This document shows, in pieces, positions 17,327 through 27,381 of a stretch of 64,000 bases of DNA. The DNA comes from an uncultured Alteromonas sp. (lineage in GTDB: Bacteria > Pseudomonadota > Gammaproteobacteria > Enterobacterales > Alteromonadaceae): contig NZ_CAJXQY010000005.1 in NCBI RefSeq assembly GCF_913058315.1, forward strand, positions 1 through 64,000. The letters run 5' to 3'. The notes under the pieces are model-generated. The model was not told the DNA's origin, searched no databases, and saw nothing but the letters and a program-made list of their open reading frames with translations. The stretch's first letter is position 1, and each line of letters starts with the position of its first letter. The position numbers and the translations under genes were made by a program.

Positions 17327-17364
17327 AAAAAACGCAGCAAAGTAACACTCTGCTGCGTTTTTTA
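17327..17364. terminator. Bidirectional intrinsic terminator between the S9 peptidase and yaaA
   Basis: AAACGCAGCA pairs with TGCTGCGTTT across an 11-base loop. It is flanked by A8 on the left and T6 on the right, and serves both convergent genes. Confidence 0.85.
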
Positions 17365-17377
17365 ATTTAATCAACCG

Positions 17378-18151
17378 CTACTGTTCTTCGCGTAAGAACA
17401 CCAGTTCCGATGACGAACTTTGCTCTTCACTAAAATAATACCCGGCAGTATCAAACGCCTTAAGTTCCTCTACGTCTTTCACCTGATTCTGCACAATATA
17501 ACGGGCCATCAGTCCACGGGCCTTTTTAGCGAAGAAACTGATGATTTTGTACTGACCATTTTTATTGTCTTTAAACACGGGCGTTACGATCATGCCATCA
17601 AGCGCTGCTTTCTTCACCGACTTGAAGTATTCGTTAGACGCCAGGTTAATCAGTACGTTGTCACCTTGAGCTTCCAGCGCCTCATTAAGCACTTTGGTAA
17701 TTCGGTTATCCCAGTATTCGTACAGATTTTTACCGCGGGAATTCTCCAGCTTAGTGCCCATTTCCAACCGATAGGCCTGCATCAGGTCAAGCGGTCTCAG
17801 CACACCATAAAGGCCCGAAAGGATCCGCAAATGCTGCTGGGCGTAAGCGATATCTTCATCACTTAAACTCTGAGCATCAAGACCAGTGTACACATCACCG
17901 TTAAACGCAAACAGTGCCTGACGCGCATTGTTGTCGGTAAAAGGCACGCTGAACTCAGCAAAACGGTTGGCATTCAGGGTCGCCAGTTTATCGCTGATCT
18001 TCATCAGCGAACCAAGTTGAGCAGGGCTTAATTCCTTACACTCTTCGGCGAGCGACGACGCATCATCTAAAAGCTCAGGCTGGGTATATTCGCTAACCGG
18101 AACAGAGGACTCATAATCTAAATTTTTGGCTGGGGATACAACAACTAACAT
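17378..18151 (-). CDS. yaaA: Peroxide stress protein YaaA
   Basis: This 257-aa DUF328/UPF0246 protein limits free iron and oxidative DNA damage during peroxide stress in E. coli. It has the family opening [15 protein letters not shown], the segment [41 protein letters not shown] split over two strands, and the C-terminal [15 protein letters not shown]. The ATG has a GGAGAAAG site. No OxyR site was looked for successfully. Confidence 0.93.
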   Translation of the reverse strand: MLVVVSPAKNLDYESSVPVSEYTQPELLDDASSLAEECKELSPAQLGSLMKISDKLATLNANRFAEFSVPFTDNNARQALFAFNGDVYTGLDAQSLSDEDIAYAQQHLRILSGLYGVLRPLDLMQAYRLEMGTKLENSRGKNLYEYWDNRITKVLNEALEAQGDNVLINLASNEYFKSVKKAALDGMIVTPVFKDNKNGQYKIISFFAKKARGLMARYIVQNQVKDVEELKAFDTAGYYFSEEQSSSSELVFLREEQ

Positions 18152-18472
18152 GCTTTCTCCTATTTCTTTACCACCGAGTATACCACTGTTATTTACCTCA
18201 ATCAGGCGCTAAAAATCGATTAGCTGGTTCAATAAAATGGGTCAGAACGCACCACAGAACAGGTTTTACCCATGCCGGTGCTTATGAAAACTGTACAGCG
18301 CTTTATTTTAAACCGATAGCACGCTGGCAGCGGTTAACCTGAACCGAAGATTGTTATACACTGAGGATAAACACGTCATAAAAATTCACGACGGCACCCT
18401 ACAGCAAATTTAACCGGCCCGTTCCACAACTTGTGATGGCACGGCCCCCACTTATTCAGGATAGAACAGACT
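18152..18472. other. 321-base divergent intergenic region, yaaA | tal
   Basis: This region must hold the promoters of yaaA (minus) and tal (plus). I see only a short CTGTACAG palindrome near 18288 and no convincing operator, small RNA or ORF. Confidence 0.4.
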
Positions 18473-19435
18473 ATGAGTAACCAGCTTGAATCGCTCCGTA
18501 AATTAACCACTGTTGTTGCCGACACTGGCGACATTGATGCCATTAAAAAATATCAGCCTGTGGATGCTACGACTAACCCATCATTGTTGTTAAAAGCGGC
18601 GAGCCTGCCTCAGTATGCAACGCTGATCGACGAAGCCGTCAGTTGGGCAGCCAGTCAGTCTGATGATGCAGAGCAACAGCTTACCGACGCATCAGACAAA
18701 CTGGCAGTCGCCATTGGCAAAGAGATTTCAGGCAGTATTCCTGGTCGTATTTCCACCGAAGTTGATGCACGCCTTTCCTTCGATACGGATGCCACCATTG
18801 CGAAAGCGAAAAAATTAGTCAAACTGTATGCCGATGCCGGTATCGACAAGTCAAAAATCCTTATTAAGATTGCCTCTACCTGGGAAGGTATTAAAGCGGC
18901 AGAAGTGCTGGAAAAAGAAGGCATCAACTGTAACCTGACGCTGTTATTCAGCTTTGCTCAGGCGCGGGCGTGTGCCGAGGCTGGCGCATTCCTGATCTCC
19001 CCGTTTGTTGGTCGTATCCTGGACTGGTACAAAAAAGCGACCGGTAAAGACAGCTACGCGGCTAACGAAGACCCGGGTGTGGTTTCTGTTACCAGCATTT
19101 ACAACTACTACAAAGCCAATGGTTATAACACTATCGTAATGGGCGCCAGCTTCCGTAACATCGGTGAAATCCTTGAACTGGCCGGTTGTGACCGTCTGAC
19201 CATCAGCCCGCAACTGCTTGAAGAACTGGCCAACGCGCCGGGTGAAATCGCCGCCAAACTGACCGACAACGGCGCAACCGAAAAACCGGGTGCGGCACTT
19301 ACCGAATCTGAGTTCCGTTGGGATATGAATGAAGATGCCATGGCGACAGAGAAGCTGGCAGAAGGTATTCGCAACTTCGCAGCCGACCAGGAAAAACTGG
19401 AAACAATGTTAAAAGACAAACTTAATAATTTGTAA
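18473..19435 (+). CDS. tal: Transaldolase
   Basis: It transfers a dihydroxyacetone unit between sugar phosphates in the non-oxidative pentose phosphate pathway. The 320-aa length is that of the TalB type. The Schiff-base lysine lies in [19 protein letters not shown]. The signature [14 protein letters not shown] lies near the N-terminus, and [19 protein letters not shown] and [13 protein letters not shown] follow. AGGATAG is the ribosome site. It is followed 66 bases later by pgi on the same strand, placing two sugar-phosphate enzymes together. Confidence 0.97.
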   Translation: MSNQLESLRKLTTVVADTGDIDAIKKYQPVDATTNPSLLLKAASLPQYATLIDEAVSWAASQSDDAEQQLTDASDKLAVAIGKEISGSIPGRISTEVDARLSFDTDATIAKAKKLVKLYADAGIDKSKILIKIASTWEGIKAAEVLEKEGINCNLTLLFSFAQARACAEAGAFLISPFVGRILDWYKKATGKDSYAANEDPGVVSVTSIYNYYKANGYNTIVMGASFRNIGEILELAGCDRLTISPQLLEELANAPGEIAAKLTDNGATEKPGAALTESEFRWDMNEDAMATEKLAEGIRNFAADQEKLETMLKDKLNNL

Positions 19436-19501
19436 TACAATATTATCATTGTGTTAAAATTATTTCACCATCTTTACTGATTAGTTTTGTAGGACATAAG
19501 T

Positions 19502-21151
19502 ATGACGACGCTCACGGAATCAGCCCAGTGGCAAACGCTTGAATCACTGGCTCAACTGGTAGAAAAAGAACATATGCGGAACTGGTTCGCCAGTGACGAA
19601 AACCGCACCGCAGAAATGAACGCGGAAGCTTGTGGTATTTATATCGATTTTTCCAAAAACCGAGTCACCAAGGATGTGCTAAAAGCGCTGTTTGACCTGG
19701 CTGATGAACGTGGTGTGGCCCAGCATCGTGACGCGATGTTTAACGGCGATGTTATCAATAATACCGAGGGGCGTGCCGTGCTGCATACCGCCCTGCGAAA
19801 CTTTTCAGGTCGCCCGGTAATGGTCGACGGTGAAGATGTGATGCCGGAAGTGCTGGCCACGTTGGAAAAAATTGAGGCGTTCACGCACAGTATCCACAGC
19901 GGTGAACACAAAGGCTACACCGGCAAAGCCATTAAGCACATTGTGGCAATTGGCATCGGCGGGTCTTTTTTAGGGCCTAAAATTATGACCGAAGCACTCA
20001 AACCCTATCAGCAGGATGCGGTAAAAGTGCATTTTGTGGCTAACGTTGATGGCTGTCATATTACCGATGTACTGAGCAACATGGACCATGAAGACACGCT
20101 GGTTGTAATGTCTTCCAAGTCTTTCTCAACCCAGGAAACCTTGCAAAATACGCTGACCGCCAAAGACTGGTTTCTTAAACAGGGTGGTAAGCAGGAAGAC
20201 ATCGCGAAGCATTTTGTTGCCGTGTCTTCCAATGTAAAAGCCGCCACTGAGTTTGGTATTGCCGAAGAAAACATCTTCCCTATGTGGGACTGGGTAGGCG
20301 GTCGATATTCTCTGTGGTCTGCGATTGGCCTGCCTATTTCATTATGTCTGGGATTTGCTAACTTCAAAGGCCTGCTGGAAGGTGCTTTTGCTATGGATGA
20401 GCATTTTAAATCCGCGCCCAATGAAAAGAACCTGCCCGTGATCCTGGCCATGCTGGGCATTTGGTACCGCAACTTCTTTGGTGCCCAGTCGCACGTCATG
20501 TTGCCTTACTACCATTATCTGCGCGGCTTACCGGCGTATGTTCAGCAGCTCGACATGGAAAGTAACGGTAAAATGGTCACTCAGGATGGCGATGCTATCG
20601 GATACGAAACCGGCCCCATTATCTGGGGAAGCGAAGGGACAAACGGTCAGCATAGTTTCCATCAGCTCATTCACCAGGGTCACGGCGTTATCCCGGCAGA
20701 CTTCCTGCTGCCATTAAACGTGCCTAATCAGGACGACACCCATCACGCTATGCTGGCCTCTAACTGCTTTGGTCAGGCTCAGGCACTGATGCAGGGCAAA
20801 TCCTTCGAGGACTGCTACGCAGACCTCGCCGACAAAGGGCTGGATGAAGCAGAGCGTAAACGCCTGGCTCAGCATAAAACCATGCCGGGCAACAAACCCA
20901 GCAACACCATTTTATTCGAAAAGCTGGATCCGTTTACACTTGGCGCGCTGGTTGCAATGTATGAACATAAGGTGTTCGTACAAGGTGTTATCTGGCAGCT
21001 TAATTCATTTGACCAATGGGGCGTAGAATTAGGTAAAGTCCTTGGAAATCAAGTGTTAGCAGGGATTCAGGGGAATACAGAAGCAGAGACTTTTGACAGC
21101 TCAACCCAGGATCTGATTAACCGCTTTAAGCAAGCCAATGCACCAAAATAA
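19502..21151 (+). CDS. pgi: Glucose-6-phosphate isomerase
   Basis: It interconverts glucose-6-phosphate and fructose-6-phosphate. The 549-aa length matches E. coli. Signatures are IGIGGSFLGPKIMTEAL, VMSSKSFSTQETLQN, DWVGGRYSLWSAIGLPISL, the catalytic region QLDMESNGK, and HSFHQLIHQGHGVIPADF. It ends in a typical helix (DLINRFKQAN). The start follows GTAGGACATAAGT. Confidence 0.98.
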   Translation: MTTLTESAQWQTLESLAQLVEKEHMRNWFASDENRTAEMNAEACGIYIDFSKNRVTKDVLKALFDLADERGVAQHRDAMFNGDVINNTEGRAVLHTALRNFSGRPVMVDGEDVMPEVLATLEKIEAFTHSIHSGEHKGYTGKAIKHIVAIGIGGSFLGPKIMTEALKPYQQDAVKVHFVANVDGCHITDVLSNMDHEDTLVVMSSKSFSTQETLQNTLTAKDWFLKQGGKQEDIAKHFVAVSSNVKAATEFGIAEENIFPMWDWVGGRYSLWSAIGLPISLCLGFANFKGLLEGAFAMDEHFKSAPNEKNLPVILAMLGIWYRNFFGAQSHVMLPYYHYLRGLPAYVQQLDMESNGKMVTQDGDAIGYETGPIIWGSEGTNGQHSFHQLIHQGHGVIPADFLLPLNVPNQDDTHHAMLASNCFGQAQALMQGKSFEDCYADLADKGLDEAERKRLAQHKTMPGNKPSNTILFEKLDPFTLGALVAMYEHKVFVQGVIWQLNSFDQWGVELGKVLGNQVLAGIQGNTEAETFDSSTQDLINRFKQANAPK

Positions 21152-21188
21152 ACATTACTGGTTATAATCTGAGCCAATAATGTGCAAA

Positions 21189-21219
21189 ACAGAGGGAACC
21201 GCTCACGGGGTCCCTCTGT
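21189..21219 (+). terminator. Hairpin after pgi, probable terminator
   Basis: A 9-bp perfect stem (21189-21197 with 21211-21219) is extended by partial GC pairing in the loop. There is no T run, so termination is less certain. Confidence 0.5.
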
Positions 21220-21336
21220 ACATACGGACACCACGGATTGTCATCGCAGCGTCACAAATTGTTAATTAAAAGTAAACAAAAGTATTTTAATCTAACGATA
21301 GCTGTGGTACAAAAATTGTCAGGGGTCAATAAAGAC

Positions 21337-21349
21337 ACACTGACAGTGT
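21337..21349. promoter_or_regulatory. Dyad ACACTG-A-CAGTGT upstream of the DUF3545 gene
   Basis: This perfect 13-base dyad ends 28 bases before the GTG start at 21378. It sits downstream of a plausible promoter (TTGTTA, 18 bases, TATTTT at about 21259-21288). It could be an operator or part of the leader. Confidence 0.35.
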
Positions 21350-21377
21350 AGTTAGCGGTAATAACAAGGAGATCTCC

Positions 21378-21554
21378 GTGGATACTTCAGATCTATTTGC
21401 AATGCTTAATCTAGACGAAACTTCAACCAAAACCAAAAGTAAAAAACGAAAGTGGAGAGAAATCGAAGCAATTAAAGACCGGTATCAGTTAGAAAAGGAA
21501 CTCGCTGATATCGACATGAGTTTTGACCTGGCTTTAGAAGACAGCGCTCGCTAA
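21378..21554 (+). CDS. DUF3545 family small protein
   Basis: This 58-aa highly charged protein starts with GTG behind a strong AAGGAG site and was too short for the usual ORF cut-off. The centre KSKKRKWREIEAIKDRYQLE is the DUF3545 signature of Alteromonadales and Vibrionales. The tail ADIDMSFDLALEDSAR is acidic. The function is unknown. It is a single gene with its own terminator. Confidence 0.85.
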   Translation: MDTSDLFAMLNLDETSTKTKSKKRKWREIEAIKDRYQLEKELADIDMSFDLALEDSAR

Positions 21555-21562
21555 GAACACAC

Positions 21563-21590
21563 AACGACCACATCATTGATGTGGTCGTTT
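21563..21590. terminator. Terminator hairpin after the DUF3545 gene
   Basis: AACGACCACATCA is followed almost at once by its exact complement, giving an 11-bp stem with a 5-base loop and a short TTT end. It may also terminate the opposite thr-ung operon. Confidence 0.7.
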
Positions 21591-21647
21591 GCGTTTAGGG
21601 TGTCTGGTTTTTAAATCAGGCTACAAAGATGCTTGTTAACTGGCAGT

Positions 21648-22307
21648 TTATACCAGCCAGTTAATGGGTGATTTATTCTGGCTACTCAGAAGCTGGTTGG
21701 TCTGGCTGAAGTGTTTACAGCCCAAAAATCCCCGGTGTGCAGACAACGGTGAAGGATGAGGTGCACTCAGTACGTGATGCTTACTGGTATCGATATTCAT
21801 GCCTTTCTTCTGTGCGTGACTGCCCCAGAGTAAAAACACCACACCTTGCTGGTGATGGTTAACCGCATCAATTACGGCATCAGTAAACGTTTCCCAGCCC
21901 CATTTAGCATGACTGTGGGCCTTGCCCTGCTCTACCGTTAATACTGTATTTAACAGCAATACGCCCTGCTCTGCCCAGCTTGTAAGCGTACCATGTTGTG
22001 GTATTACAAACCCATCGATGTCGGCATCGAGTTCTTTATAAATATTGACCAGCGAAGGTGGCGTTTTAACGCCGGGTAACACCGAAAAACACAAACCATG
22101 CGCCTGGTCCGGACCATGATAGGGATCCTGACCAAGGATTACCACTTTCACGCTTTCCAGCGGTGTGTACTTTAGCGCATTAAATACGTCTTGCTGAGGC
22201 GGATAAATCGCTTTACCCGCCTCCCGCTCAGACTCAATACGGGCCATTAGCTGCGTAAAATAATCAGCCTCTTTGTGTGGCCCCAGGGCGTCCTGCCAGG
22301 TGAACAT
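21648..22307 (-). CDS. ung: Uracil-DNA glycosylase
   Basis: It removes uracil from DNA to start base excision repair. The 219-aa length is that of family 1 UDG. The catalytic motif [18 protein letters not shown] (Asp61) and the leucine-loop motif [17 protein letters not shown] are intact, with [17 protein letters not shown] between them. Its ATG shares one base with the thrC stop (TAATG), so it is translationally coupled to the end of the threonine operon. Confidence 0.97.
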   Translation of the reverse strand: MFTWQDALGPHKEADYFTQLMARIESEREAGKAIYPPQQDVFNALKYTPLESVKVVILGQDPYHGPDQAHGLCFSVLPGVKTPPSLVNIYKELDADIDGFVIPQHGTLTSWAEQGVLLLNTVLTVEQGKAHSHAKWGWETFTDAVIDAVNHHQQGVVFLLWGSHAQKKGMNIDTSKHHVLSAPHPSPLSAHRGFLGCKHFSQTNQLLSSQNKSPINWLV

Positions 22308-23596
22308 TACTCGCCTTTAAGTAACGCAATCATATGCGCCTTAAGGGCTTCATAATCGGCCGGCAACTCGGCTTCGAGGCTCTCCTGGTTAGCGCAATCT
22401 GCCAGCGGTTTAGGCAGACTCAGCGGTGTACCTAAAACGTTCTCCACGGTTTCGCGGAATTTTGCCGGGTGTGCGGTGCCCAGGAACACGCCCACTTCGT
22501 CATCATTCAGATCGTGGCTCACAGCCCGAAAAGCAATCGCCGCATGGGGTTCTGAAGTGTAGCCTTCTTTCAGCAACTGACGCATGGCCAGCTGCGTATA
22601 TTCTTCGTCCACCGACTCACCACGTAACAGGTCCTTATCCAGGTACCCCTGCTCTACCAGCGCTTCAATGCGCGGCCAGTTGTTTGGCTGGCTGACATCC
22701 ATGGCATTGGACATGGTCGCTACCGTTGCATTAGGCGCCCACTCACCGGTTTTCAGATAGCGGGGAACCGTATCATTCAGATTCGTCGCGGCAATGAAGC
22801 GTTTAATCGGCAGGCCCATGACTTTTGCAATCATCCCGGCAGTCAGGTTACCAAAGTTACCACTGGGTACCGAAAAGACCGCTTTGCTGCGCTTGTCTTC
22901 AGGCAGTTGTGCTACCGCTTCAAAGTAATAACAGACCTGAGCTAACAGGCGGCTGATATTGATAGAGTTAGCAGAATTAAGGTGCAGGCCTTCGCGTACG
23001 TCAACATCATCAAAGGCGTGTTTAACCATCGCCTGACAGGCATCAAAGTCGCTTTCGATAGCCACGGTGTGGATATTGTCGCCCAGCGTAGTAAACAGCT
23101 TTTGCTGCAGCGGGCTGATCTTGCCTTTCGGGAACAGGATAACCACATTGATGTTATCCAGCCCATGGAAGGCATGGGCAACGGCGGCTCCGGTGTCGCC
23201 GGAAGTGGCTGTCAGGATAGTGATTGGTGCACCGTCACTGATTCGGGCCAGGCACTGCGCCATAAAGCGTCCGCCAAAATCCTTAAACGCCAGCGTCGGG
23301 CCGTGAAATAATTCCAGGCAGTAAGTTTTGTCATTAATCTGCTCAACCCTGGCCGGAAAGGTAAACGCGTCTTTTACGATCTCGGCAACGGTTTCTTCAC
23401 CCAGTTCATCACCAATAAAGGCCGATAAAATCTTCGTTGAACGCTCAACAAAAGGCATTGCCAGCAATTCATCAATGTTCTCAAAGCGTGGAATGTCAGT
23501 GGGGAAAAACAACCCCTGATTACGTCCCAGGCCTTGCTTTACTGCCTGCGAAAATGACACCTGTTCACTTGCATCTTTTAAATTTACCAATTGCAC
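22307..23596 (-). CDS. thrC: Threonine synthase
   Basis: This PLP enzyme turns O-phosphohomoserine into threonine, the last step of the pathway. It has 429 aa. The PLP lysine lies in [12 protein letters not shown]. The phosphate-binding region is [15 protein letters not shown], and [17 protein letters not shown] follows. It starts with GTG, preceded by AAGGTATAAG, 11 bases after thrB, and is coupled to ung downstream. Confidence 0.97.
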   Translation of the reverse strand: MQLVNLKDASEQVSFSQAVKQGLGRNQGLFFPTDIPRFENIDELLAMPFVERSTKILSAFIGDELGEETVAEIVKDAFTFPARVEQINDKTYCLELFHGPTLAFKDFGGRFMAQCLARISDGAPITILTATSGDTGAAVAHAFHGLDNINVVILFPKGKISPLQQKLFTTLGDNIHTVAIESDFDACQAMVKHAFDDVDVREGLHLNSANSINISRLLAQVCYYFEAVAQLPEDKRSKAVFSVPSGNFGNLTAGMIAKVMGLPIKRFIAATNLNDTVPRYLKTGEWAPNATVATMSNAMDVSQPNNWPRIEALVEQGYLDKDLLRGESVDEEYTQLAMRQLLKEGYTSEPHAAIAFRAVSHDLNDDEVGVFLGTAHPAKFRETVENVLGTPLSLPKPLADCANQESLEAELPADYEALKAHMIALLKGE

Positions 23597-23607
23597 GTAC
23601 TTATACC

Positions 23608-24564
23608 TTACTCTTGTTCCTGCTGTGATCCGGCGCCTTTAGCGGGGATACGGCATACATGGCTAAAGCCATCTTCATTTTGAATATAGTTCTCGGTCAG
23701 CCAGTTGGCTATGTCGTTCGCCTGACGATAATCATCACACACGGCAAAGACAGTTGGACCGGAACCTGAAATCCCAAACGCCAGCGCTCCGTTTGCCATA
23801 CTGTAATCCCGGGCTTCGTCGAAAACCGGTAACAATGACTTACGGTAGGGTTCTGCAATCACATCCTGCATGACACTGGCGGCCATGGCATAGTCATCGT
23901 TATAAAGTGCGTGAACGAAAATGCCCAGCTGACGACCAAAGGTGAGCGTATCTTTTAACGGCACCGCATTGGGCAGAATGTTCCGCGCAGCAGATGTAGA
24001 CACACTAATGCCGGAATAACATACTACCCAGTACCAGCTTTTCACCACTGGCAGTGACACAGTAACGTTGTCTTCCTGACCGGTCATCAGTGTCATGCCA
24101 CCGAGGTAACAGGGCGCTACGTTATCATAATGAACGCTGCCACTGATTTGTCCTTCCAGCTCACCCATCATTTTTAACAGTGTGTTCTGGTCAAAGGGAC
24201 GTTCGAAATGTTCATTCAGGCCATGAAACGCCGCCACGATCGAGCTTGCGCTGGAACCCAGTCCGCTGCCAATCGGCAGCGATTTTAACAGGGTAATATG
24301 CACCGGCGTAGTAGCCAGTCCCTTAGCCTGCATCGCTTTCCCAAAAAAGTGATAACAGTCAGTGACAATGTTTTCATCGGCATTGGCCGGCAGTTTATGG
24401 GCAAAGACACCGGCAACAGTCAGTCCGTATTCGTCAGCATCACTGATAATGACTTCGTCACCCAGTAAGTTACCATCCAATGGTTGTAAGGCTGCGCCCA
24501 GTACATCAAACCCAAGGCTGATATTGCCTATTGATGCGGGTGCGTAAGCTCTGGTTGTTTTCAT
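23608..24564 (-). CDS. thrB: Homoserine kinase
   Basis: This GHMP-family kinase phosphorylates homoserine with ATP. It has 318 aa. The opening RAYAPASIGNISLGFDVLGAA, the ATP loop LPIGSGLGSSASSIVA and the C-terminal GALAFGISGSGPTVFAV are family motifs. It lies 22 bases after thrA in the thrABC operon. Confidence 0.97.
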   Translation of the reverse strand: MKTTRAYAPASIGNISLGFDVLGAALQPLDGNLLGDEVIISDADEYGLTVAGVFAHKLPANADENIVTDCYHFFGKAMQAKGLATTPVHITLLKSLPIGSGLGSSASSIVAAFHGLNEHFERPFDQNTLLKMMGELEGQISGSVHYDNVAPCYLGGMTLMTGQEDNVTVSLPVVKSWYWVVCYSGISVSTSAARNILPNAVPLKDTLTFGRQLGIFVHALYNDDYAMAASVMQDVIAEPYRKSLLPVFDEARDYSMANGALAFGISGSGPTVFAVCDDYRQANDIANWLTENYIQNEDGFSHVCRIPAKGAGSQQEQE

Positions 24565-24586
24565 TTTTACTAATCTCTAAAACCGG

Positions 24587-27052
24587 TTAATACGCGTTTT
24601 GTTTCCATGGCATGGTACGAAGAATATCAGCAAACACACCAGCGGCGGTTACTGTAGCACCAGCGCCGTAGCCGCGGATAACATAAGGAATCGGCGTATA
24701 ATAATCACTGTGGATTGCCAACGCGTTTTCACCATCTTTCACTGCTGCCAGTGGGTGTGAGCCCGGTACCGCCTGAATAGTGACTTTGCATTTATCACCC
24801 TCAATGGAACCAATGTAACGTAATACTTTACCTTCCGCCGCGGCACTTTCAACCCGCTTGGCAAAGTCAGCATCAAGCCCGGGTAACTGTTCCATAAAGC
24901 TCGGCACGTCGCAGTCCTCGGCAAAGCCGGCCGGAAGTACCGATTCAATCTCAATATCGCTGAGTTCAAGTTCTAAATCGGCTTCACGGGCCATGATTAA
25001 CAGCTTACGAGCCACGTCCATGCCACTTAAATCATCGCGAGGATCGGGTTCTGTAAAGCCATTATCTTTAGCAATAGCAGTCGCCTGGGATAACGTTAAG
25101 CCTTCTTCCAGCTTACCGAACACGTAAGATAAGCTGCCCGATAAAATACCTTCAAAACGATGCAGTACGTCACCGGCAATAAACAGTTTTTGCAGATTAT
25201 CAATAACCGGCAAACCGGCACCAACGGTAGTTTCATACAAGTACTGGCGATTTGTTTGCAGGGCAGTTTTACGCAGTTTCTTGTAATAGGCCAGGCTGTC
25301 GGTATTGGCCTTTTTATTTGGCGTAACCACGTGGAAGCCATTTTCCATCATGTCCACGTACTGACTGGCAATCGCCGCATTACTGGTACAGTCCACAATC
25401 ACCGGATTCACCAGCGCATTGCTGTTTACAAAATCATGCAAACGCTCAACGGAGAACGCATCGGCAGATTCATTTAACTGCGCTTTCCAGTCGCCGTTAA
25501 CATCCACGCCCTGACTGCTGAGCAGTAGCTTGCGGCTATTGGCAATACCATATACCCGCAGTTGGATGTTGCGGGCCAGTAAAGTAGGTTGCTGCTTGGC
25601 AATCTGGCCGAGCAACTCTGCGCCCACCACCCCACAACCCACCAGGAATACGTCGATGGTATGCAGGTCAGAAAAGAAGTTCTGGTGAATCACTTTCACC
25701 GCTTTCTTCGCACGCTTAGCTTCAATAACGGTTGAGATAGAGCGTTCTGAAGACCCCTGGGCAATGGCGATATTATTCACCCGGGCCTGAGATAAAGCAT
25801 TAAAGAAACGTGCCGCCAGACCTTTGGTATGACGCATGCCATCCCCCACCAGGGTGACAATGGCCAAATCGTGGCGGACTTCAATCGGATCCAGCAGTTG
25901 GTTTTGCAGCTCCAGCGCAAACGCATCTTCCAGCAGATTCTGCGCACGCAGGGCATCTTTACTGGAGATACAAAAGCTAATGGAGTACTCAGAGCTCGAC
26001 TGAGTGATCAGGCTGATTGAGATATGCGCATTGGACATCACCTCAAACACGCGGCTCGCCATGCCTACCATCCCTTTCATACCCGGGCCGGCTACATTAA
26101 ACATGGAGATATTATCCAGTTGCGAAATGCCTTTAACGCTGGTCCAGGTAGTGCTGGCTTCGTTACTGATAAGGGTACCCTGCGCGCTGGGGTTGAGGGT
26201 GTTTTTAATTAAACAAGGAATGTGATGCTGGGCGATTGGGCCAATGGTTTTCGGATGCAGTACCTTGGCACCAAAATAAGACAACTCCATGGCTTCCTGA
26301 TAAGTGAGCTTATCGAGTAATACCGCGCCTTCAACCTGATTCGGGTCGGCATTGTATACGCCATCCACATCGGTCCAGATTTCACAACATTCCGCACCGA
26401 TACAAGCAGCCAGAACTGCCGCAGAATAATCCGAGCCGTTGCGGCCCAGTGTGACTTTCTCGCCTTCTTCATTGGCGGCCACAAAGCCCGGCATTATGAT
26501 TAGCTGGCTGCCATCAGAGACCACTTCACTGAAATTGGCTTTACTCAGTGCCACATCGGCTATGCTGTCAAGATAATCGCCATCTGCCACCACGTATTCA
26601 ACCGGATCCAGAATTTGATTGCGGATACCTTTGGCTGTCAGGATCCCACTGAACAAATTAACACTGATGTATTCACCCAGGCTCATAATGCTGGCGGTGA
26701 CGGCATCGGGTGAGCGGCCTAACAGTGCAATGCCCTGTAATTGTTTTTTCAGACCAGCCAGATGCGTGGTAATAAAATCATTGATAGTAGCAACATCGAA
26801 ACCGGCAACCTGTTCACTGAGTTCAGCAGCAATGCCCAGCACTTTGTCATTGAGTTCGCCAAACAGAACTTCGTAGTCTTCTCCCGCCGCAGCTTGCTCA
26901 CAGAGCGCACCAAGAGCGTTGGTGACGCCTTTCGGGGCCGATAATACTACCGCAGCTCCATTGGCCTGGTGGATCGTCATGCTAATCTCGGTCACTCGCA
27001 AATAACGCTGCGCATCGGCCAGAGATGAACCACCAAACTTTAAGACTTTCAT
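24587..27052 (-). CDS. thrA: Bifunctional aspartokinase I / homoserine dehydrogenase I
   Basis: It catalyses the first and third steps from aspartate to threonine and is normally feedback-inhibited by threonine. It has 821 aa, as in E. coli (820). The kinase occupies residues ~1-300 ([18 protein letters not shown] and [16 protein letters not shown]), the ACT regulatory part ~315-460 and the dehydrogenase ~465-821 ([15 protein letters not shown], then [15 protein letters not shown] and [14 protein letters not shown]). The start has GGAG at good spacing. It is controlled by the leader peptide and attenuator just upstream. Confidence 0.98.
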   Translation of the reverse strand: MKVLKFGGSSLADAQRYLRVTEISMTIHQANGAAVVLSAPKGVTNALGALCEQAAAGEDYEVLFGELNDKVLGIAAELSEQVAGFDVATINDFITTHLAGLKKQLQGIALLGRSPDAVTASIMSLGEYISVNLFSGILTAKGIRNQILDPVEYVVADGDYLDSIADVALSKANFSEVVSDGSQLIIMPGFVAANEEGEKVTLGRNGSDYSAAVLAACIGAECCEIWTDVDGVYNADPNQVEGAVLLDKLTYQEAMELSYFGAKVLHPKTIGPIAQHHIPCLIKNTLNPSAQGTLISNEASTTWTSVKGISQLDNISMFNVAGPGMKGMVGMASRVFEVMSNAHISISLITQSSSEYSISFCISSKDALRAQNLLEDAFALELQNQLLDPIEVRHDLAIVTLVGDGMRHTKGLAARFFNALSQARVNNIAIAQGSSERSISTVIEAKRAKKAVKVIHQNFFSDLHTIDVFLVGCGVVGAELLGQIAKQQPTLLARNIQLRVYGIANSRKLLLSSQGVDVNGDWKAQLNESADAFSVERLHDFVNSNALVNPVIVDCTSNAAIASQYVDMMENGFHVVTPNKKANTDSLAYYKKLRKTALQTNRQYLYETTVGAGLPVIDNLQKLFIAGDVLHRFEGILSGSLSYVFGKLEEGLTLSQATAIAKDNGFTEPDPRDDLSGMDVARKLLIMAREADLELELSDIEIESVLPAGFAEDCDVPSFMEQLPGLDADFAKRVESAAAEGKVLRYIGSIEGDKCKVTIQAVPGSHPLAAVKDGENALAIHSDYYTPIPYVIRGYGAGATVTAAGVFADILRTMPWKQNAY

Positions 27053-27105
27053 TGAATGCTCCTTGACTGCATCGTGTTTTGGGCGTAGCCCATTTTCTTT
27101 ACCGC

Positions 27106-27141
27106 AAAAAAAAACCCGCTCTTGTGAGGGCGGGCTTTCGT
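27106..27141 (-). terminator. Threonine operon attenuator terminator
   Basis: On the minus strand a GC-rich stem (AAGCCCGC...CTC with GAG...CGGGTTT, with a 2-base bulge and ACAA loop) is followed by a run of nine T at 27114-27106. It lies between thrL and thrA, about 55 bases before the thrA start. Confidence 0.85.
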
Positions 27142-27161
27142 TGTCTGTTTGCTTACGCGCA

Positions 27162-27227
27162 CTAGCCAGCGACCGCCCTCGTTGAGGTGGTAATAATCAT
27201 GCCGGTGGTGCTCATAATCGTCTTCAT
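27162..27227 (-). CDS. thrL: thr operon leader peptide
   Basis: This 21-codon reading frame was too short for the ORF track. It starts with MKTIMSTTG and has six Thr and three Ile codons among 21, the expected regulatory codons, and ends TAG just before the attenuator stem. By the known mechanism, ribosome stalling when charged tRNA-Thr or tRNA-Ile is scarce would block terminator folding and let thrABC be transcribed. The ribosome site is weak. Confidence 0.85.
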   Translation of the reverse strand: MKTIMSTTGMIITTSTRAVAG

Positions 27228-27242
27228 GTGGTCAATTTGCCG

Positions 27243-27256
27243 TATAGACGTCTATA
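27243..27256. promoter_or_regulatory. 14-bp perfect palindrome at the thr promoter
   Basis: TATAGACGTCTATA lies 16 bases upstream of the thrL start. On the minus strand a perfect TTGACA hexamer (27262-27257) abuts it, so the palindrome fills the -35 to -10 spacer. This suggests a repressor or activator site in addition to attenuation. Confidence 0.5.
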
Positions 27257-27381
27257 TGTCAACAGCCATTTGCACAATTTTAGACCGTTCCCTGACCTTA
27301 TTGCGGCGGGAATCTTTATTTTGGGCGCGCATAATATCACGAGAGTACCGCTAACATCTATACCCACAACCCGCCTTTATG

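Noticed and set aside
19436..19501. HexR-like site TGTAAT...ATTA between tal and pgi
   Set aside because: Only one half-site agrees with the HexR palindrome as I know it; not strong enough to list.
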